A stretch of 64,000 nucleotides of DNA from Ornithodoros turicata (taxonomy: Eukaryota > Arthropoda > Arachnida > Ixodida > Argasidae): NCBI RefSeq assembly GCF_037126465.1, contig NC_088201.1, positions 193,696,403 through 193,760,402 on the forward strand. The letters run 5' to 3'. Of this stretch, positions 21,700 to 34,809 are shown in pieces (the first letter of the stretch is position 1; each line of letters starts with the position of its first letter). Made by a program: the position numbers and the translations under genes. Under the pieces are notes generated by a model, which was given only the letters and a program-made list of their open reading frames with translations, had not been told where the DNA came from and did not search any database.

Positions 21700-22245
21700 A
21701 TATATATACAAATATAAAAATGAGCGAATGCTCCATGGCTGCACGTGAGGCATATGTTTACAATTCAAGCGTGCCACAATCCCAGCTGTGGACGGCCGTT
21801 TCGAGCTTTTTGGCTCTCATCGGCACAGCGTAGGGATGTGACACGCTCTTGGGTCGGCACAAACACTGTGTCTTTGCAAGACATCAATGTTCCAGGGTGT
21901 TAGCAACACCTCTGGAGACCGCAGTGCAAAGCCAGAAAGTACAGATACAAATATAAAAATGAGCGAATACTCCATAGCTGCACGTGAGGCATATGTTTAC
22001 AATTCAAGCGTGCCACGAGCGTGTTACAATCCTGCCACAATATACTGCCACAATCCTGCCACAATATAAAAATGAGCATTCGCTCATTTTTATATTTGTA
22101 TCTGTACTTTCTGGCATTGCACTGCGGTCTCCAGAGGTGTTGCTAACACCCTGGAACATTGATGTCTTGCAAAGACACAGTGTTTGTGCCGACCCAAGAG
22201 CGTGTCACATCCCTACGCTGTGCCGATGAGAGCCAAAAAGCTCGT
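21700..22245. repeat. Second hammerhead-repeat family, with an inverted partial copy
   Basis: A unit containing AAATATAAAAATGAGCGAAT, GCTGCACGTGAGGCATATG and CAATTCAAGCGTGCCAC starts near 21713 and again near 21949. A third copy lies inverted at about 22068-22243. The organisation parallels the 234-bp family (same order of motifs, diverged sequence). An AATATAAAAATGAGC/GCTCATTTTTATATT hairpin at about 22066-22101 joins the inverted copies. Confidence 0.7.
21785..21829 (-). ncRNA. Hammerhead ribozyme motif, GUC site
   Basis: Minus strand: stem I GCTGTG/CACAGC perfectly paired; core CCGATGA, where the consensus is CTGATGA (one change); stem II GAGC-CAAAAA-GCTC; GAAAC; stem III ACGGCCGT; cleavage GTC. 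Stem I differs completely from the 234-bp family but is still paired on both sides. A partial copy at 22217-22240 (+) lacks the GAAAC half. Confidence 0.65.
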
Positions 22246-22670
22246 CGTGTAACATTTGGAAAATTGCAAGAACGGGCTATTTTACGTACTCTTAAATGAA
22301 GGAATCTTGCTGTGTGCACTTTGCCATGCTTTCCAAGACAATAAAAGTTTCTTCAGCTAGTATTTACTTGTGTCGCTTAAAAAATAGCAACGTAGCTTTA
22401 CGTAGTTGGTGTGACTGTTGACCCTTGTGAGAGCTCTCCAGGGTCGTCCGTACATCTAGCTCACTTTAATTGGAGGCGACACCGTCCTCCCGATCTGGTT
22501 TCCTATATTCAATGACGGCAATTCGACATTGCATGATGAACTACTGGCAATGGGAACGAGACAGAGAAAAGGACCTCTCCCGAAGGTTATCTCCCTACCT
22601 CGCCCTCCTTCCTACAGTGTCCAGAAATGTTAACGCTAAACTAGCTACGCTAGAGACAATATAATAATAT
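22246..22670. other. No recognised gene
   Basis: Contains an AATAAAAG polyadenylation-like word at about 22341 and a stretch ending TTGGAGGCGACACC that could be a retroelement primer-binding region, but no matching terminal repeat was found. Confidence 0.3.
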
Positions 22671-22916
22671 TGTGAGAGCAAGCACCGTCAAATGGCCATT
22701 GATGGGCTGGAGAGCTCGCGTGCATTCACACGCGACTCGGAAGGCTGAGTTCAGGGCCGTGTTAACCCGCTGGGTCTCGCAGCACTCGTGTACTGCTGCG
22801 GCTCCTGCGCATGCCTGAATGAGGCGAGTTCTTCCAGTTTCCGGGACACCGGACTTCCCTCGGCCTTCCTTATTTTCCTTTCGACATCTTCCCTCTGTTT
22901 CTGACCCATATTCACA
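22671..22916. repeat. Possible solo LTR
   Basis: Begins TGTGAGAGCAAGC and ends CATATTCACA (TG...CA with matching TGTGA/TCACA tips), 246 bp. The 3' half has a pyrimidine-rich stretch. No clear target duplication and no second copy in the window, so the call is weak. It could belong to the BEL/Pao remnant next to it. Confidence 0.3.
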
Positions 22917-23686
22917 ATAGCCGAAGAAGCCGGAAATTTTCGAAAATGTTTTACTTATATCGACTACAATCGTGCCTCGTTAATATGGACAACTGAAATT
23001 ATGGACGATTTTTCTAAGGATCAAACTTTTTCGATGCATTTTCGTCACGGTAATGTGGAAACTCGCTTTTAAGACAATAGACAGTCCAGTAGGATACAAG
23101 TACAAATCATATGTAATGCATGCATTTTCGTCTCATTATGTACGGTAAATAAGCTCTTCAAACAACATTCCGCCATTTATCGGTTATTAGATAAGCTCTC
23201 TCCTGAAACCTTCCAGAGGCAGGGCAACCGAGTAGCTCAGTTCGCTTTCTTGACCATGTTTGAATTGCTTTTCTTCCTTTTTTCTTTTTTGATTCCGTCG
23301 TTTATGTTCTTCCCTGACGAATTATTCACAACGCCGATGTGATTCAATTTCCACAACTTCCGCAGTGAGTTGGCCATATCGTCGTTAGAGGTGCACTCGG
23401 CTCTGAGTACGCAGGTCACAGCATTCAACGTTGCACATTCAGTACCAGATGTTGAGGTGGGACTTTGAAATGTCTATCCCATTTTGTTTTAACTGCGATA
23501 AGGCATTCGTTATGTCTGCAACGCAAAATCTTTCCCGTTACAATTTCTACAGCTGATCTCCTCCAGAAGCAGATTAATTCCTTGCATGTCCTGAACGTTG
23601 GGGAACAATAAGTCATCGGCGCCCTCTAGTTTTGATATTCTGCGCGATGTCAATGTCAGTGGGCGCCCAGAGTACATCCCTGCATA

Positions 23687-24543
23687 CAGGGTGTCCCAGA
23701 AAACGTGTCATTGAATTATAATAAAAAAACTACGCCATCTAGAATCATGCGGTCAAGAGCATTTGTTCTTATTAGGTTTTTTCCACCTCCTAATGTAAAT
23801 GTCATGTACTACAAGTTTAATTATGTAAATATTTGCGAACTGAACTCGGAAATTTGCCAAGTAAAAGTCACTTTTTTACCCCACCAATATGAAGAGCGTG
23901 CCGAATTCAGTCAAATTCATGATAATTGACAGTGGTATTTACGAGCTATCCCTTCGGAAAAAATAGCCGAATATCATGCTTTTCGGAGCACCGGACCATA
24001 GCGCGCGACGACTTTTTGAGCGCATCGCTCGCAGTGAGACCAAAGGAGGTTCCGAAGCCAGCCCACAGAGTGATAGTAGAAAAAGTGACAGTTCCTAAAA
24101 TTGGGAGAGGGAAAGCATTATCCCAGCGAAAGTCGGACGTGATAAGCCGTGCCTGTTTTATCTCTTTCTGCGATGTCGGGGAGGGCTGGGTTTCCAACCT
24201 CCTTTCGTCGGACTGACAAGGATTGCGCTGAAAAATTCATCGTGCGCTATTCTGTGCGACCTCCGTAGAGCCTCATGTTCGGCTATTTTTTCCGATGGGA
24301 TAGCTCCTGAATACCCCTGTCAATTTACATTAATTTGACTAAATTTGAAACGCTCTTCACATTGGTTGGGTAAAAAAGTGACCTTTACTAGGCAAATTTC
24401 CGACTTAAGCTCTCAAAAATTTACATAAGTACACGACATTCACATGAGGAGGTGGCAAAAACCCAGTAAGAACAAATGCCATTGACTCTAGGTGGGTTTG
24501 TTTTTTTCTTATAATTCAATGACACGTTTTCTAGGACACCCTG
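23687..24543. mobile_element. 857-bp foldback DNA element with TA target duplication
   Basis: The ends CAGGGTGTCCCAGAAAACG and CGTTTTCTAGGACACCCTG are inverted repeats, flanked on both sides by TA. The inverted similarity continues inward (AATTATAA, AGAACAAATG, TTTACCCAACC/GGGTAAAAAAG, TAGCCGAATAT blocks), so most of the element folds back on itself. No transposase. It splits the BEL/Pao protease region. A TA duplication is typical of Tc1/mariner-type transposition. Confidence 0.85.
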
Positions 24544-25056
24544 TATATCAGGAACAACACCTGCTTCAAAGGGGTATTCTGGCGGTGAAAACTGGTTTTG
24601 TATGTGGCATTTCACTACGTCACATCGCTTGGGATTCAAACTCGACATGCATCCAAAAGTGTTGAGCGTGAGGACTACGTTGTCGCTCCCTTGAAGACTT
24701 CACTGTTCGGTCAAGTGTTTCCTTATGAAAGTCTCTTGGCTACCTTCGTCGATTATTTCACGAACGTAGATGTACTTGCCGTTGGCTGTCACCCAGTACC
24801 TAAAAGCAAGTAGGGGTACCTGAGAACTGTTCCTGTTTAGTCCGTCCGGGACCAACACGTTTGTGGCCTTGTTTGTTTCGGTGCTCACCATGCGCTTGCT
24901 CTCGGGCCTCCACGATGGGTCACGCACTGCCGATGCACGCCAACCTCTACAACGGGAACACTAATTTTCCTCTTGGGACCTGGCGTTGTGGCCTTTTTGT
25001 GTACAACGACAGCATGGCTTACCACCGACTAGCTTCTTTTTTCTGTCATCTAGTAC

Positions 25057-25628
25057 CGTAATTTCACGCGTGTAAGCCGCACCGCAGATAAGCCGCAGGA
25101 TGGGTTCTTAGGAACATTTTGAAAATTTTCTGGCAGATAAGCCGCACTCGCACATAAGCCGCGGGCAATACGCGACGACTGATTTGCGTGACAAAGGAGA
25201 CCATAGAGGAGGCCATAAACCCTGTGGTCCATACTCCAGGGTCAACATAGTGTGCAACAAACGAAGTCAGGTCTATAGAGTTCTAGCAATTTCGGATTCT
25301 GCGCTTTTTGGGTGTTTTTCATGGATAGATGGTCAGTGGTCTTCCAGAAGACGTGAATCACTGTCACCACTTTCGTTAAAGCTGCTTGGGGGAATGCACC
25401 AGGAAGATCAATCTACTCGAATGTGGACCCGCCCCTGTTACGCACTGCTGGTGCATCGGCAGGGCAGTGCTGTTCCAGAAACATTGTCAGCCCTTTCGTT
25501 AAAACTGCCATATGGGGAAAATACCAGAAAAAAATAGTAATCAGATTAGCCGCACCGGTGGATAAGCCGCGGAGCGCCCGTGAGAAAAAAATCACGCATA
25601 AGCCGCGGCTAATACGCGTGAAATTACG
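25057..25628. mobile_element. Short non-autonomous DNA element with 24-bp inverted ends
   Basis: CGTAATTTCACGCGT(GT)AAGCCGC at 25057-25080 matches the inverted end at 25605-25628 with two mismatches. The interior is studded with ATAAGCCGC words near both ends. No transposase frame. It separates the two zinc-knuckle segments of the BEL/Pao remnant. Confidence 0.75.
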
Positions 25629-25850
25629 CGTGAAATTATTGGCCTTCGACGGTTATTGACGGAGAAATTATGTGCCCTACCCAGTTTGCAGTCGAGTGAG
25701 AAATGCTGCCACAAATGCAATAGACGGTTGGAATAGGAAGACGATTCAAGCTGCTCACATTTCTTTGTTTTCCACGGTGCTTGCCCTGTCTGCTAGCACT
25801 CCGGTCGGTGAGTCGACTATTCTCGCGGTTCTCAACTTGGACTTGAAGGA

Positions 25851-28790
25851 ACTTTTTTTATTTATTTATTTCATGTACCCTACAATTCCACATGAGTGGC
25901 ACTACGTAGGGGAGAGGAGAACATAACAGTACATACGAATGAACATCTTTTCAAGGTATAAGATTACAACAGCATTTAACGCAACAGAAATTATTGCACT
26001 CTTTTCAAGAAGATGTCATTGGAGGCCGAATGAATTAAGTCACGAGGGAGGCTGTTTCTTTCGGGAATAGTTTTAACAAAAAAAAATAGTTTTGAAAAAT
26101 TCTTGATCTGAAACGGTAAGGCTTAATCTTGTGTTCGTGATCTAGGTGTTTAGAAATAAAACTAGGAGGAAACAAGTAATTACCAGAAGGAATACCAGAA
26201 AGATCGAAATAAATATCACGGAGGAATTTCAACCGAGCTTGCTTTCTCCGAGACTCCATAGACACCCATCCCAGCATGGATTTTAAATACGCAGATCGAA
26301 AGTAAGGTGAATATGAATTTGTCACAAACCTTGCTGCTTGACTTTGAATTTTTACAAGTTTTTTGTTTACAACCATTCTCGTGCGGATCCCAAACCGTGC
26401 TAGAGTATTCCAAAATAGGTCGAACATGCGATTTACAGACTATCTCCTTAATGTCCCTGGGAGCCCCTTTAAAATTTCTTCTAAAGAGCCAAGTGTGCTG
26501 CTAGCTTTTTAAATGATCATGTCAATGTGTTTTTCCCATTTAAGACTTCTGTGAATTTTGACACCTAGATATTTATATTCGTCAACCGTTTCGAGAATAG
26601 TATTACACAATGTATAGTTTCAAACTTAGATGCTACTAGAAAACGACATAGCCTTACATTTGCCCGCATTCAGTTTCATACCCCAGTCTTTGTACTATAA
26701 TTCTACTTTACTTAAATCCCATTGGAAAATATTAACATAATGAACCGTGTCTATGGCCTGATAAATTACACAGTCATCTGCAAATAACCTTATGGAAGAA
26801 CCAATAACTCCGACAAGATCGTTTATACAAATTAAAAATAAAAGAGGACCTAGGACGCATCATTGCGGAACACCCGACGTAACAACAGTCGAAGGCGAAT
26901 TCACTCCGTTAATAACTGCAGATTGACTCCGGCATTCAAAATGATCGGTAAGCCAGTTCAAAACTTTTGGGTCTAAGCTTAAGGAAGACAGTTTAAACAA
27001 CAATAAATTATGATCTACTGTGTCGAACGCTTTCCTAAAATCAATAAATACACAATCAGTGCGAATTTGTTTGTCAAAGTTATAAGCCAGGTCGTGATAA
27101 AAGCAGGTTAGCTGAGAAGTGCATGAATACTTACTACGAAAATCGTGCTGGGCCGTCGAAAGAAAATCATTGTGTGACAAATGGCTCATGATATTTGAAT
27201 GTATCATATGCTCCAATATCTTGCCAGAAATATTCAGCATACAGACTGGACGGTAATTCTCTTTGTCGCCAGATTTGAAAATTGGCACAACATTAGCGGA
27301 TTTCCAGTCTGATGGAATCCTACCAGATTCAAGCGAGCGTGAGAAAAGCATTAATAAATAATCAACAACAGCATGAGAGCATTTTTTAAAGACAATCGGG
27401 GAAATCCCGTCAGGTCCGCTACTCTTCTTAACATTCAATTTGCAAAGTTGACTAAAAATACCGTTTTTCGACAGGGTTACAGGTGGCATCGGCTCCACAA
27501 TGTGTACGTTGTACTGAGGGTGCGAAGCTACACCAGGGGAGCAAACCACAGACTGAAAATAGTCACTTAAGGTACAAGCCTTAGCAAGATCGTTATCGAT
27601 AAGATCGTGAGGCGTTTTAATGGCAGGAATGGCCAAGGGCACCTTTTTTCATTGATTTTATGTACTTCCACAATAGCTTTGACTTGCCCCCGAATTTGAC
27701 TTAACTCTTTCAAAATATGTCGGCTTCTCTTTACGAATCGCGTTACGAATACATTTAGATAACGTTTTTATCTTCTCATAGTTCAAAGCACTGCCGTCCT
27801 TTTTGAACGCGGAGAAGGCTGCCGATTTCCGCCTGTCAACGTTTTTATATTCCTCGTAAAATAGGGTTTATTGCATTTGCGCTTGTGCTTAATTTTCCGT
27901 GTCGGTAAATATCCCTGAACAAGGCTGGTCAGCACATCTCAAAAATGCTTCCACAGAAAGTCAACACATTGGGATTTGCTTAATATTTCTAAATCAGTGT
28001 AATTAGCTACCAGATTCCTAGAAATAGCCTTAAAATCAGCCCTGCTATACAAGAAAAGTTTTCTCTGATGCTGATTTGGTACTACCCTAGAGTGAGTCTC
28101 AACACTAGCAGTCACACATTCGTGATCCGAGAGGCCCGGGAAGACAGAAACATCACTAATAATTTCCTCACAGTTACACAGTAGTAAATATAAAATGTTG
28201 GAGCCGCGTGTCGGAAGATGAACAAATTGGTGCAAAGAATGCATAGATAGCATCTCATCAAAAACTCGGTAAGCAGGTGAATTATACAATCTCTCATATC
28301 CGATAGTACGCCACTTGAAATGTGGCAAGTTAAAATCACCGAATGTTAACACAATATGATCGGAGATAAAAGATACTTGTTCGCACAAATTTCTCAAACA
28401 TTCTTCGCCTGCGGACGGTAGAAAGAACACAGTGCAATGGATTTCCCTTTCGACAAGAGACGACACCATATAGACTCACATTTGTCAAAATTACTCTGAA
28501 TTTCCTCAGCGTGCACATAACTGCGTACACAAATAAATACACCACCGCCATGACTGTTTCTATCCTTTAGAAATGCCGTATAGTTAGGAGGGAACATTTC
28601 GAAATCTCTCACGTAATCATCAAGCCAGGATTCACATCCCATAATTATATCAGGATTAAGCGTAGATAAAAGCGTGCAGAAATCATCAACTTTATTTTTT
28701 ACGCTTCTGGCATTCAGACACAAAAGCGACAAATCACATGTCTTTCCAGTGACATTCCGAGGAAACTATATTGAGGGTGGTCCGTTATTC
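25851..28790 (-). pseudogene. Non-LTR retrotransposon (LINE): endonuclease and reverse transcriptase
   Basis: Minus strand. The 5' part (28732-27940) gives an APE-type endonuclease: SLLCLNARSVKNKVDDF, IIMGCESWLDD, HGGGVFICVR, FYRP, LTFGDFNLPHFKW, SDHECV. RT follows (27642-26860): KKSSGPDGISPIVFKKC, SDWKSANVVPIFKSGDKENYRPV, CVFIDFRKAFDTVDHNLL, TSGVPQ, then in shifted frames LFADDCVIYQ (near 26775) and EYKYLGV. The 3' end is an A/T-rich tail (AAATAAATAAAT, near 25855). Motifs fit the CR1/Jockey group; the clade is not resolved. Several frameshifts and stops, and no ORF1, so it is a 5'-truncated dead copy. Confidence 0.85.
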
Positions 28791-29510
28791 GTTCGATTGT
28801 TGCCAGTGGCAAACCGCGGCCGAGGTCGTTTTGCCTGTATCCACATTACAGTTTTGTGTGACACCAGAACAAAATGAAGTATGAGCTGTAACCGGTCGCC
28901 TACATGCATTTAAACTGTCCCACTCAAATGTCCTCCGTTAACAATCAACTTGTTATATACCAAACGTACAGAGCTGCCTTGCTTCCGTTCATCCTTTGCA
29001 GACTCCCATAATTTGTTTCCGGATACCTCTTGTTCGATCGCAGAAATCCTCAGATACAGAAAATACAGTGCCCCTCAATTTTGCCCCTCAATGGCTTTGA
29101 ATGAGTGTGCCTAGAGGACCGTTGCATTGGTAAGCCCATAACAGTGGCACGAAACACAAAACCTGCAAAACAGGAAGAAGGTTAGCCATGCCAACTCGAT
29201 GATTGCCGTGCTTCCCTCTAAAGAAATCCGCAGGATGACGGTCATTTAAGGGCCATAGTGATAGGCTGCCCCTGACGGAACTTCAGTATGCGCTGTTGGT
29301 AGAAAACTGCTATTATCGACTGGGATACAGACGCTGAGGTTGGCTTAACATCCGTGACAATTCCGTCTTCGACTGAGGTCGTGACGCTTCTGACACGAGA
29401 CTGGTTAGTTTGGCAATGGAAGTCTACGACGATGTCAGACGGAAGTGACTACAACACGGCCTCTGACAACATCGCAGAGTAATACCCTTGTTACACTAGC
29501 GCTTTCAACC
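28791..29510. other. No recognised gene
   Basis: No domain-bearing frame or element end was recognised between the LINE start and the palindrome cluster at 29.5 kb. Confidence 0.35.
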
Positions 29511-29514
29511 ACGG

Positions 29515-29640
29515 TTGAGTCGACCGCGGTCGAACTCAACCGTGGTTGAGAGTTTTACACTGCAGCGCCAAACGTGGTTGACTGCACAACCACGGTTGAG
29601 CTTCGACTGAGCTCCTCAACCACGGTCGGGTCCACTGAAA
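29515..29640. promoter_or_regulatory. Cluster of AACCACGGTT-type palindromes
   Basis: Six sites: TCAACCACGGTTGA, GACCGCGGTCGA, CTCAACCGTGGTTGAG, AACGTGGTTGA, ACAACCACGGTTGA and TCAACCACGGTCG lie within 110 bp, ending 10-20 bases before the ATG at 29647. The half-site AACCAC/GTGGTT resembles a Runx-type site. The function is inferred only. The cluster could equally be the sub-terminal repeat of a DNA transposon. Confidence 0.35.
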
Positions 29641-29646
29641 AGCAAG

Positions 29647-29880
29647 ATGGCGGACTCCACTTCAGTTACTGTAGTGTCGTCGGAAGCAATAAGTGAGCTG
29701 CCGTGCAGTAAAAAACACTTCGTTTGGTCAGATGCCATGACAATGCACTTGATAAACCCCTGTGAAGACAGTGTAGCCTTATTGGGGACCAAAGAGGCCA
29801 GAAAAGAAACGCCGCCGATTACGACCGCGTCGAGACCGCTACTGCGGTCTTCATCGGGAAGCAAGTGCGAGTTAAGATAG
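29647..29880 (+). CDS. Small ORF, possible Myb/SANT-like domain exon
   Basis: 77 codons starting ATGGCGGACTCC, a good initiation context, directly downstream of the palindrome cluster. The segment KHFVWSDAMTMHLINPCEDSVALLGTKEARK has the Trp and Leu spacing of Myb/SANT-like domains that accompany Harbinger-type transposons. A downstream plus-strand stretch at 30940-31165 (EEQTTEQQETSLEPAQTSQKK, then Arg/Lys/Glu/Gln-rich with one stop) looks like the coiled C-terminus of such proteins. No splice chain was established. It may be a relic. Confidence 0.3.
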   Translation: MADSTSVTVVSSEAISELPCSKKHFVWSDAMTMHLINPCEDSVALLGTKEARKETPPITTASRPLLRSSSGSKCELR

Positions 29881-31205
29881 AAAACATGACGACGGAATAT
29901 AGGAAACGCAGTTCGTAGTAGTTCAGTTCTTGTTTCTGCTTGCTTGTTGTGTATGTCATACCTACTTACGCCTATTTTATCCAGCTACCACAACATGCTT
30001 TTAGATGATTCCGTGCGATCAGTGGCGTTTTCGTCGCATTCCTGCGAGCGCGTATGATGTACATGCTGTCTAGTGTCCTTTTCGATGTTTCATACTATTT
30101 GGCACAACTTATGACATGTCATTCTTCAATTTTCAGCTTCACCTATGAAACTACACCTATGAAAACTACAGCCACATTGCACGGTTTCGCACTGCTACAA
30201 AACGACTACTTCAGAAACAATGAAGCCATGATTGGTGAGCATAACCACAGCTGCAATCTGAATCTGTATGCTGATATGATGTGTGGAACTCTGCATCTGA
30301 CTGATCTGCTTCAGGATGATGAGGGGATATGGAAATGGGGTGTTGTACGTCTTCGTGGCTGGAATATGTGTTGCAGTTAGTATATCACTGCTTGTTCTGA
30401 ACTCATGTGAACCAAGCATGTGCTTAAAACATGTAATAGTTTGTAAAAGCATTATTAAGCGGTAAAAAATAAAAGAGCAACAATTGTGAAGTCAATAAAT
30501 GATAATATGGATAAGCATTTACTAAGCTGGAAATGAGGGCCAGTGCTGGCAAAGCTGCGTGTAATCATACGCATATTACTACTTAGCATAGCAAGGCAAC
30601 TAGTGGGTGGGGATCCATAGTCAGGAGATTCACGCGCAACAAGAAAAGACAATAACGGTAGCTTGTGCGTATCGTATGTCATTTGTTGTGCATGTTGTTT
30701 AGCCCTTGTGTATGTGCATGTGATGCACTATAACCATGCTATGTTAGAAGTAGTCCCGATAAACTTCGAAGGAGGGACAAAACAAAGAAAAGAGTTGCAA
30801 GCAACTGCACAGGAAACATCGAAGCATCTTCCTCAGTAATGTGTCGTCTCACTGCATGCTTCACACATACTTGTGTATCTTCAAGGTTCCAATTGTACAC
30901 GAACAGCCAGATGCAAACCATTGCTGCAGCATCCCAGCAAGAAGAACAAACAACTGAGCAACAAGAGACAAGTTTGGAACCTGCACAGACCTCGCAGAAA
31001 AAGTAGCGCAAAAACGAGACTGCGATGATGCAGGTTCTAGAGCTCTAAAAAGCTGTGGAAATGAGAGCTACAAAAGCTGAAAAAAGAACGAAGGTTTCAA
31101 AGAAAAGTACTGAGGCTGCAGGAAGGAGTTACAGAATGCAACAAGAAATGCTTCGATAAGCAAATTAAAATGGTGCAAGCGAGATGGTGTACTGTGGAAA
31201 AAACT

Positions 31206-31271
31206 AACATTTCCTTCAGTTTGAGGAACACGCAGTTCATATTGTGTGTTCCTCAAACTCAAGGAAATGTT
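31206..31271. repeat. 26-bp hairpin
   Basis: Arms AACATTTCCTTCAGTTTGAG... and the inverted ...CTCAAACTCAAGGAAATGTT pair over 26 bases with one mismatch around a 14-base loop. The position is in non-coding sequence; the role is unknown. Confidence 0.7.
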
Positions 31272-32264
31272 TCCTCCTTCAAAGAAATGTTTCATTCGAT
31301 GCAGGCGTATTTTCAATCATCGCCACCACAACAATTTTCTTTTTTTCCATAACAGAGAAAGCTGGCATGGTTTGTTTCTTAGCTCTATAACAGTGCATTG
31401 TCCTTGCAAAGCCTCATTAAATGTATATGTGTAATCTATTATGTCGGCGATTCTCGCTTTTGTTAATTAAGCTGAAAAACGGTCATTGCGTGAAAAAAAA
31501 AAAACTTACAACAACAAACCATAGGCGTATTACAGTAGTTATAAAATCTACATATAAGGAAGCATTACAGTAAAATTATTCACTTTAGAGGAATGTACTT
31601 GCCCGCAATAAATATGCTGCCATAGTCTTGTAAAATGTTGTTTGATTGATTGAGATTTTAAAAAATGTGGAGGCGTTCCGGTCAGCTACTGCAGAGCTCG
31701 TGAATAGCAAACAGTAGAAAAACCAACCTCAAGATGATTGTTGTGTTCTTGTGGTTATGTTACGAACGGAGTTTCATCAAAACTGCGCGCGTTCGGGCGC
31801 CATGTTTATTTCGCAACTCACGATGATCAGGGCGGGTACATAGTTGCCAACGGGTTGCATAACTGTAGCCGCAGATGGAACAATAGGATACTACACTATC
31901 CTCCTTGTGGGAGAGATTCTAGGGGAGTCAACATCCTTTGGTACGAAGGCACTGAGTGGTACAGCATGGTGGTTTCACTTTACGTAGTAAAGTCAGTGAG
32001 GTGCACTGGGGGTCTTCGTTCTCGTGTGGGGTACCGTCTCTCAGGGCAGCATTGGCTTTGAGGTCCCACTGAGTCGCTGTCTGCGTCCTTGCTGTTCGTT
32101 ACAGGTGGTCGAGATAACAGATCCTCTGTGTCCAGTGTCGAACAATCTGGAGCTTGTGATATTCCAGTAGCATCTTTGAAAAAGCTCGCGTTGCGAACTA
32201 TCGTTCGCTTATTGTTTGATGCCGTGACCTGCGATCCTTTGATGTTGGTGATTGTATAGGAAAC

Positions 32265-33567
<1,303 letters not shown>

Positions 33568-34809
33568 TTGGATGGTGATGGGGTGGGCGATTCACCGCCG
33601 CTGAGGCGGTACACTGCCCTATTTCGCGTTGGGGGAGGATGAAGGGATGATGATGGGGCTTTCAAAGAGCCGTCGCCAGACCAGTGGAGCACAAGTACTC
33701 CGCCAGAAGACGAAGGCCCTGCGCCTGGTGGGCAGTGTTCGACCACGGACCGAGGAACTTCGCTAGGTTGAACGGCCGCTTGTCAATGCGTTGCATAGAG
33801 AGTTCCATTAGGGCACGCTCATGGTGGTATTGCCCACAAGCCAGGATGACGTGGCTGAGGTCGCAGTTCACCCCACAAGTGAGGCAGAGGGAAGACGAGG
33901 TGGAGCCGAGACGGTGTTGAAAGGCAGGTGTAAAGGCAACGTTGAGCCTCATGCGGTGGAAGAGAGCAGTTAAGGGGCGCGGTAGTCGCTGAGGAAGGAC
34001 GAGAGAAAGCGTGGGATCTACATCAGAGAGAAGGGAGTGAGCTATGTCGTATTCCCACTGAGCCTGCATCTTGGGACCGGTGAGAGTCGAGAGGAGGTGT
34101 CTTCGGTCGCCCGACGACATCATTATCAGGGAAAAAGCTGCGTGCTGATGGGCGTTCAATGCGGCTCTGTCTGCTTCTTCGTTGCCGCTGATACCGACAT
34201 GTCCGGGGATCCACTGCAATACTACAGTGTGCTCTACAATGGTCGCCTTCTTATAAGCTTGCAGGATGTCCAAGACAACAGGACCGAGGAGTCCACGTAT
34301 GCGAAGTTGGCCACACACTGGAGCGCGGCTCTTGAGTCTGTAAAGACTACCCAGGACTGAGCTGGACTGGCTGATATTTTTTGCATAGCAAATAGAATGG
34401 CGTAAAGCTCGGCACACGTAGACGATGTTCTGTGAGAAAGGCGGTGACCACAGGAGACTGACTGAGATGGAATGACAAATGCCGAGGACGATCCACCCCG
34501 AGTAGATGACCCGTCAGTGAAAACTGACGTTGACGCCGTGTAGTTGTCGTTCATCATGCCCAGGGTAAGCTGTTTGGCGACACACGGGGCTGTATCCCTT
34601 TTCCTTCCATGCAGGCCAGGAACAGTTAGGGAGGTGAGTGGGCTTGACAGAGACCATGGAGGGGCACTGGGAGCCACTGTCTTCACTACGAAACGCGGGA
34701 CGCTAGGCTTCAACTGAGTCATCACTGAGCGGACCTTGCAGTGCTTGCGCCTCAAGATCTTCGATAGGAGCGGGTGCAGCCGATGATGGGACACAGGACA
34801 CAGGAGCAA
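33568..34809 (-). pseudogene. LINE 3' end with RNase H domain, inserted in the hAT gene
   Basis: Minus-strand frames give an RNase H: SVFTDGSSTRGGSSSAFVI, TCAELYAILFAMQ, VVFTDSRAALQCV, then in a shifted frame VLQWIPGHVGISGNEEADRAA. A cysteine/histidine tail (CLTCGVNCDLSHVILACGQYHHER) ends at GLATAL-stop (33662). This is the C-terminus of a RNase H-bearing LINE (I/R1/LOA/Jockey-like groups; clade not resolved). RT is missing, so it is 5'-truncated at about 34810. One frameshift lies between the two RNase H halves. Confidence 0.8.

Larger units (their letters stand above)
23230..25850 (-). pseudogene. BEL/Pao retrotransposon remnant (gag knuckles, protease, pre-RT)
   Basis: Read from high to low coordinates on the minus strand: a zinc-knuckle-like stretch (VYCICGSISHSTAN, about 25700); then, after a short DNA element, a second one (CCRCTQKGHNARS, about 25000); a protease region with YIYVREIIDEGSQETFIRKHL (about 24740) and LNTFGCMS; then, after another DNA element, IVTGKILRCRHNECLIAVKTKWDRHF (about 23500) and SLRKLWKLNHIGVVNNSSG (about 23330), which resemble the BEL/Pao segment before RT. 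Stops and frame changes make it non-functional. A LINE is inserted at its upstream side (25851). Confidence 0.65.
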
